32,914 nucleotides of DNA, from positions 1 to 32,914 of the forward strand of contig NZ_LDJK01000056.1 in NCBI RefSeq assembly GCF_001431535.1. Direction: 5' to 3'. The stretch's first letter is position 1; each line of letters opens with the position of its first letter. Made by a program: the position numbers and the translations under genes. Positions 8,801 to 16,506 of the stretch are shown here, in pieces. The notes under the pieces are model-generated. The model was given only the letters and a program-made list of their open reading frames with translations. It was not told the origin of the DNA and made no database searches. This DNA is from Stenotrophomonas chelatiphaga. Lineage in GTDB: Bacteria; Pseudomonadota; Gammaproteobacteria; Xanthomonadales; Xanthomonadaceae.

Positions 8801-8925
8801 GGCGAGGCGGTGGGGGTGGCCGGTGCCGGGTCCTGGGCAAACGCCGGCGCCGCAGTGGCCGCCAAGGCGAATGCGATGGCGGCCGACAGGGCGTGGCAAC
8901 CGTGCTTGTGTGACATGTAATTCAT
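5860..8925 (-). CDS. TonB-dependent outer-membrane receptor, predicted for mannosides
   Basis: The 1021-aa receptor has a signal peptide to about residue 30 (ATAAPAFA, then QD). It continues with a candidate TonB box LDSVNVTG near 47, a plug domain (EDVGKFPDKNVADALQRVPGV near 79, then the VRGLDADLTLTQ segment) and a barrel ending in FGLNYKF. Length and motifs fit the Xanthomonas/Caulobacter TonB-receptor family. The ATG at 8925 has AGGAG about 9 nt upstream; an in-frame ATG three codons on is less well placed. It is divergent from the GH92 alpha-mannosidase, and a candidate LacI-type operator (8969-8982) overlaps its probable -10 hexamer. From this context I infer it imports mannose-containing oligosaccharides. 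It is only distantly similar to the receptor at 1152-3995. Confidence 0.9.
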   Translation of the reverse strand: MNYMSHKHGCHALSAAIAFALAATAAPAFAQDPAPATPTASPSATTLDSVNVTGYRYAIEKSLQQKRDANAVVEVITAEDVGKFPDKNVADALQRVPGVVITRDGGEGKNVSVRGLDADLTLTQLNGNYIATSETNNEASRSFNYTLLPSNMLESAELFKSPEARIDEGGIGGTVILHTRRPLEMEANSGFVNIEGVTSDTSDSVDPNLSAMYAWHSKDERFGVLIGATKQKRTNRSMEVTVDDYQWYGAGTQAKDAYGNTLPQDGIHYWWGESGFNNQTGGNYSEFFMPTSVNFGVREEERERTGGQFTFQFKPVDNLTVTANYFRFELSGDYTLNQAKIPEWNIARYNGDGNWAGGRLLNGMDFDSSGSIVTGAQFEKLAGKAYYCSEAQAAAAGMAPGGWGPDDCTIPTPQLSGAYSREKALSQTGDLTVDWEISPLSKVTFKGGRTWSEGGPSINFRMSAKPRRQVDGVWQSGNSYSAYDLTGTPSATFSPDLQDQLMAGIAEIDTGSTDSSWRETSIEQNYFQADFTRLFESGFIDSFQFGVKYRDGKVHRNTGNTYWACQGADPNDYEARYQAGNCADPEKSVAQPGFFLSNPIDDIAGGFNANVMPGINFPAYLAYLNERYGGMQKRIEPDFVYDVNEKIYSTYFQANFRTERVRGNLGVRLVQTKQMASSSDSVERFMDYFVDGADGNPLACPTGTPPAGTVCESGFVRRDVREKTYEQSSLSKTYTDVLPSFNIAWDITENLVLRGAASKVIARPGYTSIAYPGGLEYISEEYSNDRRVAGGTTTPGWYGSGSNKQLEPFEALQYDLGLEYYFKPGAVAGVALFRKDVDNFTVPVVTDQQMDVGGEMVTVQNYSTEANGRDGVSQGVELYGQYTFDMGFGVQANYTYNDTNLASIVLDGENIGASPLVGSAKNQANVTLFYENDKFLARASYNRRGEVVGGLNNGMTVFTEPYDQLDLNAAYNLTEALTLTASVLNATKSEQRTHLGGDTKARLISNIYSGRQLYFGLNYKF

Positions 8926-8968
8926 TCTCTCCCTCTCCTGGATCGAACCGTTGGCTGATACGAAATAC

Positions 8969-8982
8969 TTGAATCGATCTTA
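8969..8982. promoter_or_regulatory. Putative LacI-family operator 1
   Basis: TTGAATCGATCTTA has ATCGAT at its centre (8973-8978) and lies about 50 bp upstream of the receptor start. It overlaps the candidate minus-strand -10 hexamer TAAGAT, which suits repression. LacI-family sites typically have a central CG, as here. Confidence 0.5.
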
Positions 8983-9079
8983 TGTTTTGACGCGAGACCG
9001 CAAGCGTGGGGCAGGAGAGACAGGGCACCTGATGGCGTTGCTGTCGGATTCCGAACCCGGCAATCGTGACCGTTTGAAG

Positions 9080-9093
9080 TTGGATCGATCTAA
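9080..9093. promoter_or_regulatory. Putative LacI-family operator 2
   Basis: TTGGATCGATCTAA matches the arms TTnn/nnAA around ATCGAT. It lies mid-way in the divergent region, where it could serve as an auxiliary site for looping between the two promoters. Confidence 0.5.
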
Positions 9094-9151
9094 ACGATTG
9101 GCGCGCATTTTTTAACACGGCCTGACTCAACTGGCATGCTGCTGCGCAATA

Positions 9152-9165
9152 TGAAAACGTTTGCA
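9152..9165. promoter_or_regulatory. Second palindrome type, TGAAAACGTTTGCA
   Basis: This 14-bp site fits the general LacI/GalR consensus TGnAAnCGnTTnCA and differs from the ATCGAT sites around it. It may be read by a different LacI-family protein or by the local one with relaxed specificity. No protein can be assigned from sequence. Confidence 0.4.
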
Positions 9166-9238
9166 GTCCGGGACGGGCCCGTCGGGCGGGCTTTCATGTT
9201 GCGCTGCAGGATGCACGGCGGCGATCGTTCATGTTTAC

Positions 9239-9252
9239 TTCAATCGATCTAA
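9239..9252. promoter_or_regulatory. Putative LacI-family operator 3
   Basis: TTCAATCGATCTAA lies about 95 bp upstream of the GH92 start codon chosen here. Its position argues against the longer GH92 reading frame that would begin at 9231 and encode the site. Confidence 0.5.
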
Positions 9253-9344
9253 ATCGACCGGACAGGCATTGTGTCGGCATCCCGCGACGCGGCCGTGCCT
9301 GCTCGGATCCTGACCTGCCAACGCCCGCCAAGGAGCCCTTGAAC

Positions 9345-11801
9345 GTGACCTTCCGACGTTGTTTCCGACTGCGTGCCTTCACGCCCATCGCCTCGCTGGC
9401 GTGCGTGATCGCGCTGTCCGCCGCGCCCGCACTGCAGGCCGCGCCGGCCGCGCTGGAGCGCGAAGTAAACACCTTCATCGGCAGCAAGGATGATGGCAAC
9501 ACCTTCCCGGGCGCCTCGGCCCCGTTCGGCCTGATCCAGGTCAGCCCGATCGGCAGCCATTACGCCGGCTGGCGCTACGACGATGAAAAAATCCGTGGCT
9601 TCGGCCATTCGTTCCTGTCCGGCGCCGGATGCTGGGAACAGGGCGGACAGGTTTCGGTGCTGCCGGTCACCGGCACCATCGGCGCAGGCGGTGATTTCGA
9701 TACCTCCAATCCCAAGGCCTTCGATCACAAAGCCTATGCGTCCACCTACGAGCATGCCGGTGAAGTCGGCCAGGCCGGCTATTACCGCGTCCGCCTGACC
9801 AGCTACGGTGGGATCGACGCCGAAGCCACCGCGCGTACCCGCGCCGCCGCCGAACGCTATACGTTCGCGGCCGGGCAGAAAGAAGGCCACGTACTGGTGA
9901 ATGTCGGCCAGGCCAACGAGCGCCATTCGGTGATCGGCAGTGTCATCGACGTGGTCGGCGACCGGGTGGTGGAAGGCAAGCTGGTCACCAAGAGCTTCTG
10001 TGGCGGCCATCAGTACACGACGTGGTTCCGGATCGAGTTCGACCGCCCGTTCAAGGCACACGGGGTCTGGGGCGAAGAGCGGGGGCTGGCAGGCGCGCGC
10101 CACAGCATGGAAGGCGAGGCCAAGCCGAACGGGGCCTGGCTCAGCTTTGACATGGCGCAGGGGCGTGCGGTCACCGCGGTCAGTGCGATCTCGCACGTGG
10201 ACGCCGAAGGCGCCCGTACCAACCTGCGCAGCGATGGCATGCAGGGCGGCAAGCTGCTCGGCTTCGACCGGATGCGCCGGCTGGCGCAGGACGCCTGGCG
10301 CGAAGAACTGTCGACGGTGAAGCTGGATGGGGGCAGCAAGGACGACCGCACGGTGCTGTACACCGCGCTGTACCACGCGCTGCTGCAACCCATGACCGGC
10401 AGCGATGCCGACGGACGCTACCGCGGCTACGATGATGCGATCCATCGCGCCGACGGCTGGACGTACTACGAGTATTTCTCGCTGTGGGATACCTATCGCG
10501 CACAGAACCAGTGGCTGGCACTGACGCGGCCGCAGGTGGCGCGTGATATCGGCCGGACGTTGCTGGCCATCGATGCACAGGGCGGCTGGCTGCCACGCTG
10601 GGGCTATGCGAACTTCGAAACCAACATCATGACCGGCGATCCGGTGACGCCCTTCATGGCCGACCTGTGGCGCTTCGGCGCACTGCAAGGGCGCGAGCAG
10701 GAAGCGTGGTCGGCACTGCGCCGCAATGCCTTCGACGTGCCGCCGCTGAACTCCCGCGCGGCCGGCCGTTCGGGCAATCCGTCCTATCTGGACAAGGGCT
10801 ACGTGGTGTATGACCGCGCGTTCCCGTCGAAGGGCATGGATGTCGATCCGCACCATGGCGGTTCGGCGACGCTGGAATACGCGCTGGCCGACTGCGCGCT
10901 GGCCCGGATGGCCGATGGCCTGGGCCATGCCGCCGATGCGGCGACCCTGCGTCAGCGTGGGCGCAACTGGCGCAACGTGTGGGACGTGTCGGTCCGCGAT
11001 GACGAGACCGGCTTCACCGGCTTCCCGCGTCCGCGCACCGAAGGCGAGCAGTGGTATACGCCGTCCGATGGACACTACAGCCCGCGCTCGCACCATGGGT
11101 TCCATGAAGGCACCGCCTGGCAGTACCAGTGGTTGGCGCAGCAGGACGTGCCGGGCCTGGTTGAGGCGATGCACGGTCGCGAGCAGGCCGGCAAGCGCCT
11201 GGATGCGTTCTTCGCGATGGATGCGCTGCTGGCCGATCCCCTGAATGCTGCGCGCAAGGAATGGGTGGTGGGCCCGTACAGCTATTACAACCAGTACCGC
11301 TACAACCCCAACAACGAACCGGACCTGCATGCGCCGTGGATGTACACGCTGATCGGCCAGCCGTGGAAGACCGCCACCGTGGTGCGTGCCGCGCAGCAGT
11401 TGTTCACCAACGCACCGAACGGGGTCACCGGCAACGACGACCTGGGCACGATGTCGGCGTGGTACCTGTTCAGTGCGCTGGGCCTGTATCCGGCGGTGCC
11501 GGGCAGCGGCGAGTTCCTGCTGCACGCCCCGCGCTTCGCCAAGGTGGATGTTGCACTCGGCAATGGCCGCCAGCTGACCCTGCGTGCCCCCGGCGCGGAC
11601 GGGCGCAGCCTGCAGTACGTGCAGGGCGTGGACGTGGATGGCAAGGCGCAGTCGGCGGTATGGCTGGACTGGGAAACCCTGCAGGCCGGCGCCGACATCC
11701 ACTGGACGCTGGGCACGCAGGCGCCGCAGCAGGGCTGGGGCACGGCCACCAGCGACCTGCCGGTGTCGTACTGCGCCGCCCCGGGCAGCGTGCTGGAATG
11801 A
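9345..11801 (+). CDS. GH92 exo-alpha-mannosidase, secreted
   Basis: The 818-aa product has a signal peptide (residues 1 to about 32, ALQA then APAA) and acts in the periplasm or outside. The N-terminal GH92 domain opens with VNTFIGSKDDGNTFPGASAPFG (41-62). The catalytic (alpha/alpha)6 part carries YFSLWDTYRAQNQW (377-390), HEGTAWQYQW (587-596; E588 probable general acid) and GNDDLGTMSAWYLFSALG (697-713; D698/D699 probable base and calcium site). GH92 enzymes remove terminal alpha-mannose with inversion. The segment NNEPDLHAPWMY (656-667) is less usual, so linkage specificity is open. The GTG at 9345 is chosen for AAGGAG at 9330-9335; the longer frame from 9231 would swallow an operator. It leads the plus-strand mannoside genes. 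Confidence 0.92.
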   Translation: MTFRRCFRLRAFTPIASLACVIALSAAPALQAAPAALEREVNTFIGSKDDGNTFPGASAPFGLIQVSPIGSHYAGWRYDDEKIRGFGHSFLSGAGCWEQGGQVSVLPVTGTIGAGGDFDTSNPKAFDHKAYASTYEHAGEVGQAGYYRVRLTSYGGIDAEATARTRAAAERYTFAAGQKEGHVLVNVGQANERHSVIGSVIDVVGDRVVEGKLVTKSFCGGHQYTTWFRIEFDRPFKAHGVWGEERGLAGARHSMEGEAKPNGAWLSFDMAQGRAVTAVSAISHVDAEGARTNLRSDGMQGGKLLGFDRMRRLAQDAWREELSTVKLDGGSKDDRTVLYTALYHALLQPMTGSDADGRYRGYDDAIHRADGWTYYEYFSLWDTYRAQNQWLALTRPQVARDIGRTLLAIDAQGGWLPRWGYANFETNIMTGDPVTPFMADLWRFGALQGREQEAWSALRRNAFDVPPLNSRAAGRSGNPSYLDKGYVVYDRAFPSKGMDVDPHHGGSATLEYALADCALARMADGLGHAADAATLRQRGRNWRNVWDVSVRDDETGFTGFPRPRTEGEQWYTPSDGHYSPRSHHGFHEGTAWQYQWLAQQDVPGLVEAMHGREQAGKRLDAFFAMDALLADPLNAARKEWVVGPYSYYNQYRYNPNNEPDLHAPWMYTLIGQPWKTATVVRAAQQLFTNAPNGVTGNDDLGTMSAWYLFSALGLYPAVPGSGEFLLHAPRFAKVDVALGNGRQLTLRAPGADGRSLQYVQGVDVDGKAQSAVWLDWETLQAGADIHWTLGTQAPQQGWGTATSDLPVSYCAAPGSVLE

Positions 11802-11854
11802 AGCGTTGCGCGCCCTCCGCTGCACTCGCCCGTGGCAGGGTGCGCCGCGCCCGC

Positions 11855-11860
11855 TATGAT
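11855..11860 (+). promoter_or_regulatory. Possible -10 of the LacI-regulator promoter
   Basis: TATGAT lies 36 bp upstream of the regulator's ATG in the 94-bp gap after GH92. The partner hexamer TGGCAG (11833-11838, 16-bp spacer) is poor. An internal promoter here would let the regulator be made without GH92 transcription. Confidence 0.3.
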
Positions 11861-11895
11861 TCAGGTACCTATCCGATCCCAGGGTCCATTCCAGG

Positions 11896-12951
11896 ATGAA
11901 TGACTCCAGCAGCACAAAGCCCCCGCGCAAAGGCGGGGAGCGTGCCGTCACGGTGACCGACATCGCCCAGGCCATCGGCGTGTCACGGGCGACCGTGTCG
12001 CTGGTGCTGCGTGGCAGCCCTCTGGTGAACGTGGATACGCGCGCCAAGGTGGAGGCCGAGCTGCGCCGGCAGCGCTACGTCTACAACCGGGCGGCGGCCA
12101 ACCTGCGGCGTCGGACCTCGTCCAGCGTGGCCCTGGTGATCAACGATCTGTCCAACCCGTTCTTCGCGGAATTCGCCGCAGGCGTGGACGAAGCGCTGGG
12201 CGAGCAGGGCTACGTGACCCTGCTCGGCAGTACCGGTGAGTCGCCGCAGCGGCAGCAGGCGGTGCTGGGCACGCTGATGGAACACACCCCGGCCGGCCTG
12301 ATCCTGTCACCGGCCGAGGGCAGCGATACGGCGCAGGTGCGCCAGGCGCTGGGCCCCACCGCGAACGTGCTGCTGTTCAACCGCGCGCTGGTTGGCGCCG
12401 ACTGGGATTTCCTTGCGCTGGACAACCAGCAGGGCGCCTATCTGGCCACCCGCCACCTGATCGAGCGCGGCCACCGCGAGATCGCTTTCTTCGGTGGCCA
12501 TGCCGATTCCAGTTCCTGCGAACAGCGCCGTGCCGGCTACCAGCAGGCGCTGGCCGAGGCTGGCCTGCCGGTGACTCCGCAATGGCTGATCGAATCGGCG
12601 CCGAACCGGCTTGAAGCGGCGCGGCGGGTCGACGAGCTGTTCGTCGATGGCCTGCGGCCGAGTGCTGCGGTCTGCTACAACGACACCGTGGCGCTGGGCC
12701 TGATGCTGGGCCTGACCTCGCGCGGCATCCGCCCGGGCGGCGATTTCGCCGTGACCGGGTTCGATGACATCCCCGAAGCCTCGGTGGCGGTGCCGCCGCT
12801 GACCACCCTGACCGTCGATCCGCGCGCGCGCGGCCGACAAGCCGCCGAGCTGCTGCTGCAGCGCGTACAGTCCCCCGATGCGCCCCCCGTGCGCACCGTC
12901 GCCCCCGTGCAGCTGCGCATCCGCGAAAGCAGCGCGGCACGCCCGATCTGA
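11896..12951 (+). CDS. LacI-family transcriptional regulator of the mannoside genes
   Basis: The protein has 351 aa. The HTH spans about residues 19-38 (VTVTDIAQAIGVSRATVSLVL), and the hinge helix has YNRAAANLR (63-71), diagnostic of LacI/GalR proteins. From about residue 78 comes a periplasmic-binding-protein-like effector domain (VALVINDLSNPFFAEF, then TGFDDIPEASVAVPPLTTL). It should be a cytoplasmic dimer that represses until a sugar binds. It sits between GH92 and the MFS transporter on the same strand, so mannose or a mannoside is the likely ligand. The ATATCGAT-free CG-centred palindromes TTnnATCGATCTnA nearby are candidate sites; I infer this from position only. The ATG at 11896 has only a weak AGG immediately upstream, so the start is less certain. 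Confidence 0.9.
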   Translation: MNDSSSTKPPRKGGERAVTVTDIAQAIGVSRATVSLVLRGSPLVNVDTRAKVEAELRRQRYVYNRAAANLRRRTSSSVALVINDLSNPFFAEFAAGVDEALGEQGYVTLLGSTGESPQRQQAVLGTLMEHTPAGLILSPAEGSDTAQVRQALGPTANVLLFNRALVGADWDFLALDNQQGAYLATRHLIERGHREIAFFGGHADSSSCEQRRAGYQQALAEAGLPVTPQWLIESAPNRLEAARRVDELFVDGLRPSAAVCYNDTVALGLMLGLTSRGIRPGGDFAVTGFDDIPEASVAVPPLTTLTVDPRARGRQAAELLLQRVQSPDAPPVRTVAPVQLRIRESSAARPI

Positions 12952-12994
12952 ACCCTTCCACATTCAACCTACGCGCACCGAGGCGCGAACCCGC

Positions 12995-14311
12995 ATGCCG
13001 ATTTCATCAACGCCCCGTTTGAACACCACGCCCGGGCAAGGCGCACCCCCGGTCAACACCCGCATGGCGCTGGGCGTGGCCACCACCATCTTCTTCATGT
13101 GGGGCTTCCTGACCTGCCTCAATGACATCCTCATTCCCCACCTGAAGGCGGTGTTCGAACTGAATTACGCGCGCGCCATGCTCGTGCAGTTCACCTTCTT
13201 CGGCGCGTACTTCCTGATGTCCCTGCCGGCCGGTCGGCTGGTGGCCCACCTGGGTTACAAGAAAGGCATCGTGGCCGGCCTGTTGATCGCCGGTGTCGGC
13301 GCGCTGGGCTTCTGGCCCGCCGCCGAGCTGCGTGAGTACAGCGCCTTCCTCGGTGCGCTGTTCGTGCTGGCCACCGGCATCACCGTGCTGCAGGTCGCCG
13401 CCAACCCGTACGTGGCGCTGCTGGGTCCGGTGGAAACCAGTTCCAGCCGGTTGACCCTCGCCCAGGCACTGAACTCGCTGGGTACGGCGATCGCGCCGAT
13501 CTTCGGCGGACTGCTGATCCTCGGCAACACGGTCAAGAGCGCCGATGAGATCAATGCGCTGTCGGTGGCCGAACAGGCAGCCTACCGGGCAGCGGAAGCG
13601 CAGTCGGTGCAGGGCCCGTACATCGGCCTGGCGATCGCACTGGTACTGCTGGCCCTGTTCGTCTACCTGTTCCGCCTGCCCACCCTGAGCGAAAGTGCCG
13701 AGAAGGTGGATGACGGTCCGCAGCAGAGCTACGGGGCGGCCCTGCGCCATCGCCACCTGCTGTTCGCGGTGCTGGGTATCTTCTTCTACGTGGGTGCCGA
13801 AGTGTCCATCGGCAGCTTCCTGGTCAACTACCTGTCGATGCCGACCATCGGCGGCTTCACCGAACAGCAGGCCACGCATTACGTGTCCGCTTACTGGACG
13901 ATGGCGATGATCGGCCGGTTCGCCGGTTCGGCGCTGCTGACCCGCTATTCGCCGCGCCACATGCTGGCCCTGTTCGCCGGCATCAACGTACTGCTGCTCG
14001 GCACCACGATGGCCAGTTCGGGCCAGGTCGCGCTGTATTCGGTGGTGGCCATCGGCCTGTTCAACTCCATCATGTTCCCGACCATCTTCGCGCTCGGCAT
14101 CGAACGCCTGGGCCCGCTCACCAACAAGGCCTCCAGCCTGCTGATCATGGCCATCGTCGGTGGCGCGCTGGTGCCGTACCTGCAGGGCGTGCTGGCCGAC
14201 CACATCGGTCTGCAGCCGAGCTTCATCCTGCCGCTGCTGTGCTACGGCTACGTCATCTTCTTCGGCCTGGTCGGCGCCCGCCTGCCGGCCATCGCACCGC
14301 GCGGAGGCTGA
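12995..14311 (+). CDS. MFS sugar:proton symporter, FucP/GluP type
   Basis: This 438-aa inner-membrane transporter has about 12 predicted helices. FFMWGFLTCLNDILIPHLK (near 33-51) is the signature of the FucP/GluP (fucose, glucose/galactose) branch of the major facilitator superfamily. It is followed by SLPAGRLVAHLGYKKGIV and by the AANPYVALLGP segment. It should take up a monosaccharide with protons. In this locus mannose is the obvious cargo, by inference. The ATG at 12995 gives the normal family length; GAGG lies 12 nt upstream, and a longer frame from 12878 would run back into the regulator gene. It lies 43 bp after the LacI gene and 5 bp before the fructokinase gene, whose ribosome-binding site lies in this gene's last codons. 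Confidence 0.9.
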   Translation: MPISSTPRLNTTPGQGAPPVNTRMALGVATTIFFMWGFLTCLNDILIPHLKAVFELNYARAMLVQFTFFGAYFLMSLPAGRLVAHLGYKKGIVAGLLIAGVGALGFWPAAELREYSAFLGALFVLATGITVLQVAANPYVALLGPVETSSSRLTLAQALNSLGTAIAPIFGGLLILGNTVKSADEINALSVAEQAAYRAAEAQSVQGPYIGLAIALVLLALFVYLFRLPTLSESAEKVDDGPQQSYGAALRHRHLLFAVLGIFFYVGAEVSIGSFLVNYLSMPTIGGFTEQQATHYVSAYWTMAMIGRFAGSALLTRYSPRHMLALFAGINVLLLGTTMASSGQVALYSVVAIGLFNSIMFPTIFALGIERLGPLTNKASSLLIMAIVGGALVPYLQGVLADHIGLQPSFILPLLCYGYVIFFGLVGARLPAIAPRGG

Positions 14312-14316
14312 TCCAG

Positions 14317-15312
14317 ATGGGCACCATTGTCTGCTTCGGCGAGATTTTGATCGATCTACTAGCGCAGCCGCCGGCCTCTCCGTCCGAGCCGCGCGCCTTC
14401 CTGCAATACGCCGGAGGGGCGCCGGCCAACGTCGCTGTCGCCGCTGCGCGGCTGGGCGTGGATACCCAGTTCGTGGGCATGCTGGGCCGGGACATGTTTG
14501 GTGATTTCCTCGCCGACAGCCTGCAGCAGCACGGCGTGGGCATCGACTACATCGCACGTACCGAAGCGGCCAAGACGGCGCTGGCGTTCGTGGCGCTGGA
14601 TCCACATGGCGAGCGCAGTTTCAGCTTCTACCGGCCACCGGCGGCGGACCTGCTGTTCCGCGCCGAGCACTTCCACGCGGCCTGCTTCGCGCAGGCCCGC
14701 TGCTTCCACGTGTGTTCCAACAGCCTGACCGAAGCGGCCATCGCCCAGGCCACGTTCGAGGGCATGCAGCGTGCGCGCGACGCCGGTGCGCTGGTCAGCC
14801 TGGACCTCAACCTGCGTCCGGCGCTGTGGCCGGCCGATGCCGATCCGCTGCCGACGCTGTGGCAGGCACTGGCGCTGGCCGACGTGGTCAAGCTGTCCCG
14901 CGAAGAGCTCGATTTCCTGGCCGCGCCGCTGGGCGAGGGCGGTGCCGATCAGGTCCTGCAGCGGCTGTTTGCCGCGCAGGCGCGCTGGGTGGTGGTCACC
15001 GATGGCGCCGCCGCACTGCGCTGGTACACGCGCAGCGCACAGGGCCAGGCCACCAGCTTCCGGGTGACGACGGTGGACAGCACGGCTGCAGGCGATGCCT
15101 TCGTCGGCGGGCTGCTGACCGCGCTGGTCGAGCGCGGCGTGGACGCCGCGAGCCTGCCGGCGTTCTGCAACGACGAAGCGGCCATGCACGAGGTGCTGCG
15201 CTTCGGCGCTGCCGTGGGTGCGCTTGCGGTGACCCGCAAGGGCGCCTTCGCGGCCATGCCCACGCGCGATGAAGTCAACGAACTGCTGCTGCAAACCGAG
15301 GAATCGCACTGA
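14317..15312 (+). CDS. PfkB-family fructokinase
   Basis: This 331-aa cytoplasmic sugar kinase opens with GEILIDLLAQ (8-17) and then GGAPANVAVAAARLG (33-47), the first ribokinase signature. The second signature, VDSTAAGDAFVGGLL (253-267), holds the catalytic base D260, with AAGD in place of the usual GAGD. ATP-dependent phosphorylation of fructose to fructose-6-phosphate is the likely reaction, since a mannose-isomerase gene overlaps it. The start at 14317 has GGAGG at 14303-14307, inside the transporter gene, implying coupled translation. The codons for ILIDLL use TTG and two successive CTA, unusual here where CTG dominates, and they encode a perfect ATCGATCT core (see 14346-14359). Confidence 0.9.
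   Translation: MGTIVCFGEILIDLLAQPPASPSEPRAFLQYAGGAPANVAVAAARLGVDTQFVGMLGRDMFGDFLADSLQQHGVGIDYIARTEAAKTALAFVALDPHGERSFSFYRPPAADLLFRAEHFHAACFAQARCFHVCSNSLTEAAIAQATFEGMQRARDAGALVSLDLNLRPALWPADADPLPTLWQALALADVVKLSREELDFLAAPLGEGGADQVLQRLFAAQARWVVVTDGAAALRWYTRSAQGQATSFRVTTVDSTAAGDAFVGGLLTALVERGVDAASLPAFCNDEAAMHEVLRFGAAVGALAVTRKGAFAAMPTRDEVNELLLQTEESH
14346..14359. promoter_or_regulatory. Putative intragenic LacI-family operator 4
   Basis: TTTGATCGATCTAC shares TTnnATCGATCT with the three sites upstream of GH92 and the receptor. It lies 30 bp inside the fructokinase reading frame. The codon choice (TTG, CTA, CTA) departs from the CTG-rich norm exactly over the site, as expected if the DNA itself is constrained. 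It could act as a roadblock or loop anchor. Confidence 0.4.
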
Positions 15313-16499
15313 TGACCCAGAGCCCGGACTTCCGCTCGCAGGACTTCCTGCGCGGCCACATCGCCCACACGATGGCGTTCTACCATCCGCGCTGCATCGA
15401 TCCGCAGGGTGGCTTCTTCCATTACTTCCGTGACGACGGCAGCGTCTATGACGCGACCCATCGCCACTTGGTGAGCAGCACGCGTTTCGTCTTCGACTAC
15501 GCCATGGCCTACCGCGAATTCGGCGATGCGGCGTACCTGGATGGCGTGCAGCATGGCGTGCGCTACCTGCGCGAGGTACACCGCAACCCGGCCACCGGCG
15601 GTTATGCCTGGACACTGCGCGATGGCGTGGTGGAAGACGATACCAACCACTGCTACGGCGTTGCCTTCGTGCTGCTGGCGTACAGCTGCGCGCTGAAGGC
15701 CGGCATCGAGGACGCACGCGGCTGGATGGATGAGACCTGGCAGCTGCTGGAAACGCGCTTCTACGAGCCGGCGCACGGTCTGTACCGTGATGAAGCCGAT
15801 GCGCAGTGGAACTTCAGCGGCTACCGCGGGCAGAACGCCAACATGCACATGTGCGAAGCGATGCTGGCTGCGTTCGAAAGCAGTGGCGAGCAGCGCTACC
15901 TGGATCGCGCGCTGCAGCTGGCCGACATCATGACCCGTCGCCAGGCGGCCAAGGCAGACGGCCTGGTGTGGGAGCACTACGACAGCGAGTGGAACATCGA
16001 CTGGAAGTACAACCTGGACGATCCCAAGCACCTGTTCCGTCCGTGGGGGTTCCAGCCGGGCCACCAGACCGAATGGGCCAAGCTGCTGTTGATCCTGGAC
16101 CGCCATGTGCAGGCGGAGTGGTTGGTGCCGATGGCGCGCCATCTGTTCGACGTGGCGGTGGAACGCAGCTGGGATGCGCAGCGCGGTGGGCTGTATTACG
16201 GTTTCGCCCCCGATGGCAGCGTCTGCGACGACGACAAGTATTTCTGGGTGCAGGCCGAATCGCTGGCGACCGCGGCGGTGTTGGCGCAGCGCACCGGGGA
16301 TGCGGTGTACTGGGACTGGTACGAGCGCCTGTGGGCGTATGCGTGGGAACACTTCGTCGACCATCAGTACGGTGCGTGGTTCCGCATCCTGGATGCAGAC
16401 AACCGCAAGTACAGCGACGAGAAGAGCCCGGCCGGGAAGGTGGATTACCACACCATGGGCGCGTGTTACGAGGTGTTGAACGTGCTGCGGGGCGGTTGA
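15312..16499 (+). CDS. AGE-family sugar isomerase, probable D-mannose isomerase
   Basis: The protein has 395 aa, the normal length of the N-acylglucosamine 2-epimerase/YihS superfamily, an (alpha/alpha)6 barrel in the cytoplasm. The active-site set seen in mannose and YihS-type isomerases is present: R58 (STRFVF), H179 (NANMHMCEA), H251 and E254 (PGHQTEWAKLLL), and H380 (DYHTMG). It should interconvert free mannose and fructose. The start codon overlaps the fructokinase stop (TGATG), so the two are translationally coupled. This gives mannose to fructose to fructose-6-phosphate without mannokinase or mannose-6-phosphate isomerase. N-acylglucosamine epimerase or cellobiose epimerase activity is less likely given the neighbours, but sequence alone does not exclude it. 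Confidence 0.87.
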   Translation: MTQSPDFRSQDFLRGHIAHTMAFYHPRCIDPQGGFFHYFRDDGSVYDATHRHLVSSTRFVFDYAMAYREFGDAAYLDGVQHGVRYLREVHRNPATGGYAWTLRDGVVEDDTNHCYGVAFVLLAYSCALKAGIEDARGWMDETWQLLETRFYEPAHGLYRDEADAQWNFSGYRGQNANMHMCEAMLAAFESSGEQRYLDRALQLADIMTRRQAAKADGLVWEHYDSEWNIDWKYNLDDPKHLFRPWGFQPGHQTEWAKLLLILDRHVQAEWLVPMARHLFDVAVERSWDAQRGGLYYGFAPDGSVCDDDKYFWVQAESLATAAVLAQRTGDAVYWDWYERLWAYAWEHFVDHQYGAWFRILDADNRKYSDEKSPAGKVDYHTMGACYEVLNVLRGG

Positions 16500-16506
16500 G
16501 TACAAG

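Larger units (their letters stand above)
8926..9344. promoter_or_regulatory. Divergent control region of the mannoside locus
   Basis: This 419-bp gene-free stretch separates the receptor (-) and the GH92 gene (+). It holds three copies of TTnnATCGATCTnA and one TGAAAACGTTTGCA palindrome, each listed separately. On the minus strand TTGCGG and TAAGAT, 15 bp apart, form a weak receptor promoter whose -10 overlaps the first site. It is noticeably richer in A/T than the flanking genes, as a control region would be. I see no small gene in it. Confidence 0.6.

Noticed and set aside
9231..9344. N-terminal extension of GH92 from 9231
   Set aside because: It would encode a candidate operator and push the signal peptide inward; the GTG at 9345 has a strong AAGGAG site.
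9249..12047. 932-codon minus-strand open frame opposite GH92
   Set aside because: Covers the real GH92 and regulator starts with compositionally odd protein; GC-driven artefact.
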